From the NCBI RefSeq assembly GCF_001984215.1, contig NZ_CP019420.1, positions 868,001 to 932,000 on the forward strand: DNA of 64,000 bases. Direction: 5' to 3'. The DNA comes from Mycobacterium sp. MS1601 (GTDB lineage: Bacteria > Actinomycetota > Actinomycetes > Mycobacteriales > Mycobacteriaceae). This document shows positions 1 through 7,499 of this stretch, in pieces (positions within the stretch are counted from its first letter, which is position 1; every line of letters starts with the position of its first letter). The notes beneath the pieces are model-generated. The model searched no databases. It worked only from the letters and a program-made list of their open reading frames with translations, and was not told where the DNA came from. Both the position numbers and the translations under genes were made by a program.

Positions 1-223
1 CGGTCTGGAGGTCGAACTGCCACTGATGGCCGGGGCAGATGACCTTGCCGTGCAGCAGTGTGCCCTTGAACAGCGAACGATCCTGGTGCACACACAGATC
101 GGCGAAGGCGTAGACCTTGCCTTCGGCGGCGAAGAGCGCGATCGCGGTGCCGTCGACCTCGACGCGCAACTTGCGTCGTCGGCCCAGTTCCTTGGTGGTA
201 GCTACTTCGACCCACTCAGCCAT
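1..223 (-). CDS. Rieske [2Fe-2S] ferredoxin-like protein (C-terminus cut off by window edge)
   Basis: The 74 visible residues form the N-terminal part of a small Rieske protein. Cluster ligands are C44 and H46 (CVHQ) and C63 and H66 (CPGHQWQFDLQT), the C-x-H / C-x2-H pattern of bacterial Rieske ferredoxins that feed electrons to oxygenases. ATG at 223. The gene follows the diiron-oxidase-like gene on the same strand by 63 nt, and that gap is filled by a perfect palindrome. Inference: it is the electron donor of that oxidase or of an oxygenase beyond the window edge. The protein could also be longer, such as a fused dioxygenase subunit, which the cut-off hides. Confidence 0.85.
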   Translation of the reverse strand, partial: MAEWVEVATTKELGRRRKLRVEVDGTAIALFAAEGKVYAFADLCVHQDRSLFKGTLLHGKVICPGHQWQFDLQT

Positions 224-242
224 GTTTTTCCAATCCGATTTG

Positions 243-279
243 GGCGTGATTCCGACCGCTGAGCGGTCGGAATCACGCC
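243..279. repeat. Perfect 37-bp palindrome between oxidase and Rieske genes
   Basis: Two 18-nt arms (starting GGCGTGATTCC at 243 and ending GGAATCACGCC at 279) are exact reverse complements around a single G at 261. In minus-strand RNA this gives a very stable hairpin between the diiron-oxidase stop (287) and the Rieske start (223). There is no U-tract after it, so it may be an attenuator, an RNA-stabilising stem or a protein-binding site rather than a simple terminator. Confidence 0.8.
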
Positions 280-286
280 GAAATCC

Positions 287-1000
287 CTAAACGGAAGCCA
301 GCTCGGCGGCGACGTAGGTGTCGTAGAGACCCTTGGTGTAGGAGAACCGCATCTCCGCGCCCCAGCGCACCATCTGCAGGCAACGCTGCTGCAGCTGCGG
401 GGTGTCGGCATGGTCGAGCACGATCTGGTAGCCGCGCTCACCGTGCACCACATCGGAAGTGATGTGCAGGTCGAAGAACTCGATCTCGTCCTCGGTGAAC
501 TTGTACACCTCACGCAGCGGCACAATCTGCTTCATGTAGATGCTGGGCACCTGCGACTCCAGCCCCACCACCAGAGCAGCGGTGGCGACGACGAAGTGCT
601 CACGCTGCGACACCGCGTAGCACCACGACTGCAGTCCGCGGGTGATGGCGTTCATGTTGTTCGGGTCCTCGATGCGTTCCTTGGTGGTGCCGCACGCTTC
701 GCCGAACTTGATCAGCAGATCGGTGTGCCGGATGTCGGCCAGCTCCTCCTCGTACATGTTCTGCAGCGTGAAATCCTTGGCGCCCGTGTAGTAGTCAGGG
801 GTGTTGGCATAGATGTTGGCCAGGTAGTCGGCGAACGGGCCGACGTAGTGGTAGTGGTTCTCGGCCCAGCGGGCGAAGTGGTGCCGCTCGAGCTTGCCGT
901 CGGCCCAGGCTTTGGAGAACGACGCGTTCTTGGCCTCACGGCCCTTGATGGCGTTCTCGAGCTCGGCGCGGAACTCGTCGCGTCCCAGCAGTGCGGTCAT
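287..1000 (-). CDS. CADD/PqqC-like heme-oxygenase-fold diiron oxidase
   Basis: 237 residues, all-helical, of the TenA/PqqC/CADD superfamily. A full diiron ligand set can be read: E85 and H92 (EEELADIRH), E148 (GLESQ), and H179, D183, H186 (DLHITSDVVHGE). The spacing matches the ligands I remember for Chlamydia CADD (E81, H88, E142, H174, D178, H181), which argues for a metal oxidase rather than a metal-free TenA or PqqC. ATG at 1000 is preceded by AGGAAGGA; an upstream extension has no ribosome site and was rejected. Neighbours are a Rieske protein downstream and an HbpS-like protein upstream, suggesting an oxidative pathway. The substrate is unknown. Confidence 0.75.
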   Translation of the reverse strand: MTALLGRDEFRAELENAIKGREAKNASFSKAWADGKLERHHFARWAENHYHYVGPFADYLANIYANTPDYYTGAKDFTLQNMYEEELADIRHTDLLIKFGEACGTTKERIEDPNNMNAITRGLQSWCYAVSQREHFVVATAALVVGLESQVPSIYMKQIVPLREVYKFTEDEIEFFDLHITSDVVHGERGYQIVLDHADTPQLQQRCLQMVRWGAEMRFSYTKGLYDTYVAAELASV

Positions 1001-1162
1001 GGATGGGGTCCTTCCTGACAATGAATGATGACGAAATGGGCTGCAGTGGTGGATATTCCGCGACAGTGCGGATACGTCACCGACGTTAGTGAGGTCAGCC
1101 GACCGCTGACCAGGTACACAATGACCAGCCAGAGCGCACATCGGCGGTCATGGTGCACACCG

Positions 1163-1612
1163 TCAGCGAGCGACCGAAGCCGTCAGCGCCTCGAACTCCG
1201 CGAGAATGGCCGCGCCGACGGCCTTGTCCTGCTCACCGTTGCCGCCGCTGATGCCCACGCCTCCGACGATCTGACCGTCGAAGACCAGTGGGAATCCGCC
1301 GACGAAGATGGCGAACTTGCCGGGCAGCATGTGGCTGATGCCGAACGCCTCGTTGCCGGGCAGTGCCGGACCGTTGGGCGGTTCGTTGAACAGGTGCGTG
1401 GCACGCTCGTGGCCGGCGGCGGTGAACGCCTTGGCGATCGCGATGTCGACGCCGGTCAGCCGTGCCCCCGGAAGGCGGTGCAGCGCAAGCACATTGCCAC
1501 CGTCGTCGACGACACACAAGGTTTGCTTGACGCCGATCTCCTCGGCCTTCGCACGCCCGGCCGCCAGCAGCGGAAGAGCGTCGTCGAGGGTGATCCGGTG
1601 GATTTGGTGCAT
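1163..1612 (-). CDS. GlcG/HbpS-family protein (DUF336)
   Basis: 149 residues of the small GlcG/HbpS family. Family hallmarks are the segment CVVDDGGNVLALHRLPGA and the glycine-rich end GGFPLVFDGQIVGGVGISGG. Members bind heme or small organic molecules (HbpS in Streptomyces) or accompany catabolic operons without a defined role. No signal peptide is visible, so it is probably cytoplasmic. It diverges from the PucR-type regulator and precedes the diiron-oxidase gene by 162 nt on the same strand, so the three probably form one regulated pathway. The heme-binding role is inferred from family only. Confidence 0.8.
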   Translation of the reverse strand: MHQIHRITLDDALPLLAAGRAKAEEIGVKQTLCVVDDGGNVLALHRLPGARLTGVDIAIAKAFTAAGHERATHLFNEPPNGPALPGNEAFGISHMLPGKFAIFVGGFPLVFDGQIVGGVGISGGNGEQDKAVGAAILAEFEALTASVAR

Positions 1613-1801
1613 GCGCCTGCCTCGCTTTGATTCGGGGATTGTGCGATCGGTGTGAGAAAAGTTCTACCAACGCACTCCCCTGGGCGGCAGGGCCAAGTTG
1701 TCCGGTCGCAACGAGCAAACCAGGTTAAAGTGCACATAGGTCGTGTGCTGAGTTCAGGTGTACCGATTGACACCACACCCAGCCAGGAGGCGACGATTCC
1801 G
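1613..1801. promoter_or_regulatory. Divergent promoter region with a GCACA-N7-TGTGC inverted repeat
   Basis: This 189-nt gap separates the HbpS-like gene (minus) from the PucR regulator (plus). An inverted repeat GCACA (1732-1736) / TGTGC (1744-1748) lies about 55 nt before the PucR start and is a possible operator. The ribosome site AGGAGG at 1785-1790 fixes the PucR start at 1802. Confidence 0.4.
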
Positions 1802-3490
1802 ATGACAGCGCAGGTGAGAACAGTGCAGGCAACCAGCGACGACCACCGGCTGACCGTCGCCGGCTTGCTCGACGAGTCACTGATGGCGGGCGCCCAGGTG
1901 CTCGCGGGTGCCGACCGGCTGCACGCCGAGTTGCAGTGGGTGCTGCCGCTCAGTGAGGTGCTCTCACGCCACGACCCACTCGACGGGGTGGCTGTCTACA
2001 GCCGTCCCGAGGCGCTGTTCGGCAAGCACGGCACGCTGACGGCACTGGCCGCCCGTGGCGCCACCACACTGCTGGTGGACGGCAGCCTGCCTGCGGAGTT
2101 CCTGGCGACGGGCCTGCCGCCGAGTCTGGTGGTGATCGAACTGGGTTTCCCCGTCGGGTTCGCCGCCCTCAACCGCCTGCTCGCCGAACGCGCACTGAAC
2201 CAGGAAGTGCACGTCATGCGCTATTCGACGCACGTGCACGCGTCACTGGCAGGGTTGTTTCACCGCGGCGCCGGCCTGGCGATGCTGATCCGGGAGGTCT
2301 CGAACCTGGCCCGCAACCCCGCGATGGCACTCGACGCGCGCGGCAACGTCGTCGCGCACCACGGGCTCGGCGACGACGTGGTGGACGCCCTGAGCGCCTC
2401 CATCGTCACCATGCTGTCCACCGAGCTGCCTGCGTCACGACGCCCCATCGGGCACGACACCCGCGTGGAACGTATTGCGGGGCCGAACAACAGCGCCTGG
2501 ACGGTGATCGCCAGTGCCATCCGGCTCGGCAAGGCGTTCGAAGGTTGGGTGCTGGTTCTGGTGCCCGGCGTCGAGCCAGGCGCGCACGACACCGCCCGTC
2601 ACATCGTCGTCACCGAGCAGGCCACGGCGATCATCGGCTCGGAGATGCTGCGGCAGCACAGCGTCGACGAGGCCGAGGAGCGGGCCCGAGGCGACTTCGT
2701 CCAGGCGCTGGTGCACGGCAGCTTCTCCAGCGACCACGACATGCGGGCCCGCGCCGAGTACCACGAGATCGACATCGACAGCCGCTTCGGCGTATTCGTC
2801 GCACCCGGGGTACTGCCCCACGGTGTGGACAACCCCGCGGCCAGCATGGTGCGGCTGGCCCGCTACGCCGCAGGGGTTGCACCCGACCCGCTAGTGCAGT
2901 CGTATGTGACCGTCATCGGTGACGTTCTGGTGGTGGTCCGCTCGTTGCGCGGCGCCGACAACGCCGCCATGCGGGCCGAGATGACCGACTACGCCGAGGC
3001 GATGACCGCGGAGCTCCAGAAACGCAGGGGCACACCGGTAGCCGTGGCCTATGGCCGGCCGGCGCTCGGGGCGGGCGACGTCTCGGACAGCTACCGCGAG
3101 GCGCGGGTGGCACTCGGCATCACGCGGCGGCTGGGCCGCACCGGCGCCACGTCGTATCAGCAGCTGCGCAGCTTCACCGTGCTGGCCGACATCGCCGACA
3201 CCGAGCACAGCCGCGCCCTGCTGGCCGAGATCGTCGGGCCGTTGCGCGCCACACCGGACCTGTTGGAGACCCTCACCCGGTATCTGGAGCACGGTGGCAA
3301 CGTCAACGCGACCGCACGTGCGCTCGACGTCCATCGCAACACCATGCTGGCCAAACTCGACCGGGTGTCGCGGATCATCGGCCTCGACATCCGGGCGCCG
3401 GAGAACCAGTTCACGGTGTGGCTCGCGATCCGACTCGACATGCTCACCGAGGTGCGCGCAGCCGTCGACCGCGAGGCCAGCTTCCGCTGA
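1802..3490 (+). CDS. PucR-family transcriptional regulator
   Basis: 562 residues with PucR layout. An N-terminal PucR sensor domain (about 10-140) is followed by a central CdaR/GGDEF-like region (about 290-420) and a C-terminal helix-turn-helix (about 495-550) with the signature GGNVNATARALDVHRNTM. These regulators control purine, amino-acid and other catabolic genes. ATG at 1802 has AGGAGG 11 nt upstream, better than the in-frame ATG at 1652, which lies in the promoter. It is divergent from the HbpS-like/diiron-oxidase/Rieske genes, which are its likely targets. The inducer is unknown. Confidence 0.85.
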   Translation: MTAQVRTVQATSDDHRLTVAGLLDESLMAGAQVLAGADRLHAELQWVLPLSEVLSRHDPLDGVAVYSRPEALFGKHGTLTALAARGATTLLVDGSLPAEFLATGLPPSLVVIELGFPVGFAALNRLLAERALNQEVHVMRYSTHVHASLAGLFHRGAGLAMLIREVSNLARNPAMALDARGNVVAHHGLGDDVVDALSASIVTMLSTELPASRRPIGHDTRVERIAGPNNSAWTVIASAIRLGKAFEGWVLVLVPGVEPGAHDTARHIVVTEQATAIIGSEMLRQHSVDEAEERARGDFVQALVHGSFSSDHDMRARAEYHEIDIDSRFGVFVAPGVLPHGVDNPAASMVRLARYAAGVAPDPLVQSYVTVIGDVLVVVRSLRGADNAAMRAEMTDYAEAMTAELQKRRGTPVAVAYGRPALGAGDVSDSYREARVALGITRRLGRTGATSYQQLRSFTVLADIADTEHSRALLAEIVGPLRATPDLLETLTRYLEHGGNVNATARALDVHRNTMLAKLDRVSRIIGLDIRAPENQFTVWLAIRLDMLTEVRAAVDREASFR

Positions 3491-3559
3491 GCTACATCTT
3501 CTGGAGCCCGGCCCTGTGCCCCCACCCCGGCTCCTCCGTCGCCGCCTCGGCGACCGAGC

Positions 3560-4921
3560 TCACACGGGCACGGGGTCGGGTCCGAAGAAGGATCCGACGA
3601 AACCCAACGCCACCACCACGGCCCCCGCCAGGAACACCAGCGGAAAACCGGAGACGCCCAAGGCAATTGCCACCCAGGCAGCGCCCATGCCCGCTCCGCT
3701 GAAACGGATCAGGTTGTACAGCCCCAGCCCGGTGCCCTGCGCCCCCGCCGGTGAGCGGGTGGCGCCGGTGGCTGCGGGTGTCTGGACAAATGCGATACCG
3801 ACACCGGCGAGCACCAGGATCGCGATCATCAGACCGAGTGAAGCCTGCCCCCGCACAGCCACTCCCAGCCCGATCTGCCCGGCGGCCAACAGCACCAACC
3901 CGCTGCGCAGTACCCGGCGCGGGCCGATCCGGTCCATATAGCGTCCCACCAGCGGCCCCAGCAACACCATGGTGGCCGGGACCACCAGCAGCACCAACCC
4001 GGCGACGGACGCCGACCGGCCCGCATTCGTCAGGTACAGCGGCACCGACAGCAGAATCGCCCCGAGGCTGAACATCATCGCGAACGCGGCCAGCGAGCTG
4101 CGCACGAAACGTGCCTCCACCACCAACCGCACGTCGACGAACGGATGCTCCACCCGCAGGCAGTGCCACCAGAACAGGGCCAGCACCAGCACGGCCGCAG
4201 CCATCAGAGCCCAGGCCAACAGAGCACCGGACGGCTGGGGCACCAGCGCGATGCCGAGGATCAGCAGCCCGGAACCGAGGGTCAACGCCGCCGCCCCCAG
4301 CAGGTCGAAGCGCATCCGGATGCCCGGGTAGACGGGGACGTGGCGCAGCGTGCCGATCAGTCCGGCCAGCGCCACGGGAACCAGTGGGACGAACACCCAG
4401 CGCCAGCCCCAGGCGTCGGCCAGGAAGCCGCCCATCGACGGACCGACTGCCTGCCCGATGCCGTTCACCGATGCCCACAGCCCGACGGCGCGGCCTCGGC
4501 GCTCGCCGGTGAACATCCACTGCAGCAACCCCATCACCGCGGGCCCCAGCGCCGCGGCGGCCATCCCGCCCAGACACCGCCACAGAATCAGCACGTCCAG
4601 TGACGGCGCGGTCGCGGCACCCACGGCGCACACCGCGGTGCCGATCAGGGACATGCAGTAGATCCGTCGGCGGCCGAAGCGATCACCGATCCAACCCACC
4701 AGCGGCATGATGGCGGTGAAGGTGAGCAGAAACCCGACCACCACGAACACCCCACTGCTCAGTGGCGCGTCGAAATCCGCGAGCATGGCCGGCAGCGGCA
4801 CGTTGACGATGTTGTTGCTGATCGTGCCGAGCAGGGTGCCTGCCAGTAGTGCGGCCAGCCCCAGCGGGGTGCCGTCACCGGTGGTACCCGCAGATTCGGG
4901 TCGGGTGTGGGTGTCAGTCAT
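3560..4921 (-). CDS. MFS drug/metabolite transporter, DHA2-like (14 TM)
   Basis: 453 residues with about 14 hydrophobic segments. The MFS loop motif GWIGDRFGRRRIY lies after TM2, and a motif-C-like GIGQAVGPSMGGFL in TM5 is typical of proton-driven exporters. The size and TM count fit the DHA2 (EmrB/QacA) class. It converges on the PucR gene (69-nt gap) and diverges from the permease at 5246. Its substrate cannot be read from sequence. It may export an intermediate of the neighbouring pathway, but no dedicated regulator sits beside it. Confidence 0.85.
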   Translation of the reverse strand: MTDTHTRPESAGTTGDGTPLGLAALLAGTLLGTISNNIVNVPLPAMLADFDAPLSSGVFVVVGFLLTFTAIMPLVGWIGDRFGRRRIYCMSLIGTAVCAVGAATAPSLDVLILWRCLGGMAAAALGPAVMGLLQWMFTGERRGRAVGLWASVNGIGQAVGPSMGGFLADAWGWRWVFVPLVPVALAGLIGTLRHVPVYPGIRMRFDLLGAAALTLGSGLLILGIALVPQPSGALLAWALMAAAVLVLALFWWHCLRVEHPFVDVRLVVEARFVRSSLAAFAMMFSLGAILLSVPLYLTNAGRSASVAGLVLLVVPATMVLLGPLVGRYMDRIGPRRVLRSGLVLLAAGQIGLGVAVRGQASLGLMIAILVLAGVGIAFVQTPAATGATRSPAGAQGTGLGLYNLIRFSGAGMGAAWVAIALGVSGFPLVFLAGAVVVALGFVGSFFGPDPVPV

Positions 4922-5245
4922 GTCCTGACAACTGTCTCATCCACTACCCGGTGGCGGCGTCCTCCGCCGTGGATAACCTGCACATCAAAAACTTGGTTCC
5001 CAGGTGAACACAACCAGTGGCCTGTGTTGCCCACAGCAGCGACGACGTGCCGGAACAGCATGACATTTGGCATGTTTACCTGCATGAAACGCACTGACAC
5101 ACCGCCGTCAAGCTACGCGCATATTGCACATCGTGAAGATCACGAAGATGTGCACTGTGTTCGTTGACCCCTGCGGTCATCGCGCCGAGCATTCCTGAAA
5201 TCAAACTGCACAGCCCACGAGCAGTTGTAACGAAAGACCTCGCCG
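4922..5245. promoter_or_regulatory. Divergent intergenic region, MFS / permease
   Basis: This 324-nt region has no convincing gene. It must hold the promoters of both flanking transporters. The main visible structure is the 30-bp palindrome at 5125-5154, listed separately. A short GACA-AC-TGTC repeat lies just upstream of the MFS start, around 4926-4935. Confidence 0.5.
5125..5154. promoter_or_regulatory. Candidate operator: nested palindrome upstream of the permease
   Basis: Outer arms TGCACATC (5125-5132) and GATGTGCA (5147-5154) are perfect complements. Inside them GTGA-AGA-TCAC forms a second inverted repeat. It lies about 90 nt upstream of the permease start and looks like a dimeric repressor or activator site. 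The cognate protein is not identified. Confidence 0.5.
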
Positions 5246-6778
5246 ATGGACATACACCTGAACGCCGCGCACTGGATATACCTGGCCGGCATCATCGTCA
5301 TCCTGGCCACGATGGCGCTGCGCAAGAACATCGTCGTCCCGGCGGTGGTCGCCACACTGCTTACCGCGTGGGTGTTCTCCGGCAGCATCGTCACCGGGCT
5401 GTCGTCGATCTTCAACGCCAGCCTGGTCGCCGCTCAGGAACTGTTCAACATCTTCCTGATCATCGCTCTGGTCACCGCGATGCTGGGCGCGCTGCGTGAA
5501 ATGGGCGCCGACAAGCTGATGGTGACGCCGTTTCGGCCGGTAATGCGGGCGGGCACCAGCAGCTTCATCGTGCTGGCGATCGTCACCTACGTCATCTCAC
5601 TGTTCTTCTGGCCGACGCCGGCGGTACCGCTGGTGGGAGCGGTACTGATCCCGGTGGCGATCCGTGCCGGCCTCAGCCCGCTGTCGGTGGGCATGGTCAT
5701 CGCGATCGCCGGCCAGGGCATGGCGCTCTCGTCGGACTACATCATCAAGGTGGCGCCGGGCATCTCGGCCAAGGCCGCCGGCGTCGACCCCGACGGTGTC
5801 GCGGACAAGGCACTTGCCCTCTCCCTCATCGTCGGTGCGGTGGCGCTGGTCATCACCTACTTCACCCAGCGTCGCACCTGGCGCACGCCGTCGGCGGATC
5901 TGCTCACCGAGTGGGAGAACAAGGCCGACAAGCTCGGCGTCACCGACGGCGGCACCGACGTGGGTGGCAACCCCGGCGGCACCCCCAAGCCAGAACCGGC
6001 GCCGGCCGGCGACGGCGGCGTCGCCACCGCCACCATGGTCCGCACCGAGCCCGCGCCCGAACCGCCGAAGACGTTCGCCGCCAAGTTCTTTGCCGCCCTG
6101 GTACCCACCGCTTACCTGGTGTTCATCGTCTACCTGCTGCTGGGCAAGTTCACCGAACTGGTGCCGCCACTGCAGGGTGGTGACGCCGCGGGCATCGTCG
6201 GCGGCATCGCAGCGATGCTGCTGTTCGCCGCCTGTCTGACCAATGACAAGCGCGATTTCCTGGAAAGCTCCTCACGGCACATCATCGACGGCCTGGTGTT
6301 CGCATTCAAGGCCATGGGCATCGTGCTGCCCATCGCCGGATTCTTCTTCATCGGCAACGGCGACTTCTCCGCCCGCATTCTGAGCCTCGGTGAGGATGCG
6401 ACAGGACCGGCATTGCTGTTCGACCTCATCAACGCCGGGCTCTCCCACGTCACACCCAACGCCTTTGTGGTCGGGTTCACCGTCTTGTTCGTCGGCCTCG
6501 TCGCGGGCCTGGAAGGTTCGGGGTTCAGTGGGCTGCCGCTGACCGGTTCGTTGTCCGGCGCCCTCGGTCAGGCTGCAGGCATGGACCCCTCGACGCTGGC
6601 AGCCATCGGCCAGATGGGCAACATCTGGTCCGGCGGCGGCACGCTGGTCGCGTGGTCCTCACTGGTGGCGGTGGCGGGTTTCGCCCGGGTACCGGTGCTG
6701 ACGCTGGCCCGCAAGTGCTTCCTGCCTGTGATGTCGGGCCTCATTCTGTCCACCATCTTCGCGATCCTGGTTTTCTGA
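5246..6778 (+). CDS. Multi-spanning permease-like membrane protein
   Basis: 510 residues with roughly 12 hydrophobic segments in two halves. They are separated by a hydrophilic Gly/Pro-rich loop (about residues 215-275). Each half has glycine-rich re-entrant-like stretches (IAIAGQGMALSSDYIIK and IGQMGNIWSGGGTLVAW), as in ion-transporter (IT) superfamily carriers such as citrate, gluconate or DctM-type permeases. I do not recognise the exact family. It has its own upstream palindrome, and the YoaK-type gene starts 4 nt after its stop, so the two are probably co-transcribed. An organic-acid or anion substrate is only a guess. Confidence 0.6.
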   Translation: MDIHLNAAHWIYLAGIIVILATMALRKNIVVPAVVATLLTAWVFSGSIVTGLSSIFNASLVAAQELFNIFLIIALVTAMLGALREMGADKLMVTPFRPVMRAGTSSFIVLAIVTYVISLFFWPTPAVPLVGAVLIPVAIRAGLSPLSVGMVIAIAGQGMALSSDYIIKVAPGISAKAAGVDPDGVADKALALSLIVGAVALVITYFTQRRTWRTPSADLLTEWENKADKLGVTDGGTDVGGNPGGTPKPEPAPAGDGGVATATMVRTEPAPEPPKTFAAKFFAALVPTAYLVFIVYLLLGKFTELVPPLQGGDAAGIVGGIAAMLLFAACLTNDKRDFLESSSRHIIDGLVFAFKAMGIVLPIAGFFFIGNGDFSARILSLGEDATGPALLFDLINAGLSHVTPNAFVVGFTVLFVGLVAGLEGSGFSGLPLTGSLSGALGQAAGMDPSTLAAIGQMGNIWSGGGTLVAWSSLVAVAGFARVPVLTLARKCFLPVMSGLILSTIFAILVF

Positions 6779-6782
6779 ACGT

Positions 6783-7487
6783 ATGACGCAAGCCAAGCGC
6801 GCCCAGACCGCATTAGCCCTGACGATCGCGTTGACCTTCGTCACCGGCATCGTCGATGCGGTCGGGTTCCTGGCTCTGGACCGGGTGTTCACCGGAAACA
6901 TGACCGGCAACATCGTGATCCTGGGCATGGGTGTCGCCGGCGCGGACGACCTACCGGTGCTGGGCCCGGCGATCGCGCTGGCGGCGTTCACCGCCGCGGC
7001 GTGGGTCGCCGGGCTGACGCTGCGCAAACCGCGTGCCGAGAACCCGCCCGGCTGGCATCACCGCGTCACGGTGTTGCTGACGCTGGGCGCGGTGATTCTC
7101 GCGCTGTTGACGCTGGCAGCGGTCTGGGTCAGCGACCACGCCGCCCCCGCGGTGGAGATCGTCATGGCGGCGGTGACGGCGGCGGTGATGGGTTCGCAGG
7201 CGGTGGTCGCCCGCGCAGTGGCCGTGGCCGATATGACGACGGTGGTCGTGACGTCGACGCTGGCGTCACTGGCCGGCGAGACCTGGACCAAGGGCGGCAA
7301 GGGCGCGCTGGTGAACCGCCGGCTGGGAGCCATCGTGGTGATCTTCGCGGGTGCACTCGTGGGCGCACTGCTGCTGAAGTTGCACATCGCCGTGCCTTTC
7401 GGGCTGGCGGCGACCGTCACCGCGGTGGTGGCCTGGCGTGGGCACCGGGTGCTGTCACCGCGGGCGTTGGCGACGGCCACCACCTAG
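6783..7487 (+). CDS. YoaK-family (DUF1275) membrane protein
   Basis: 234 residues with about six TM segments. The family signature FTGNMTGNIVILG follows the first helix (DAVGFLALDRVFTGNMTGN), and a second conserved stretch AAVMGSQAVVARAVAVADM lies in the second half. DUF1275 proteins are inner-membrane proteins of unknown function, proposed as transporters. It starts 4 nt after the permease and is probably co-expressed with it. It converges on the arylsulfatase with a 12-nt gap. In M. tuberculosis I recall the sulfatase-activating enzyme gene (Rv0712) at this position, so this is a local replacement. Confidence 0.85.
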   Translation: MTQAKRAQTALALTIALTFVTGIVDAVGFLALDRVFTGNMTGNIVILGMGVAGADDLPVLGPAIALAAFTAAAWVAGLTLRKPRAENPPGWHHRVTVLLTLGAVILALLTLAAVWVSDHAAPAVEIVMAAVTAAVMGSQAVVARAVAVADMTTVVVTSTLASLAGETWTKGGKGALVNRRLGAIVVIFAGALVGALLLKLHIAVPFGLAATVTAVVAWRGHRVLSPRALATATT

Positions 7488-7499
7488 GCGACCCAGCGG

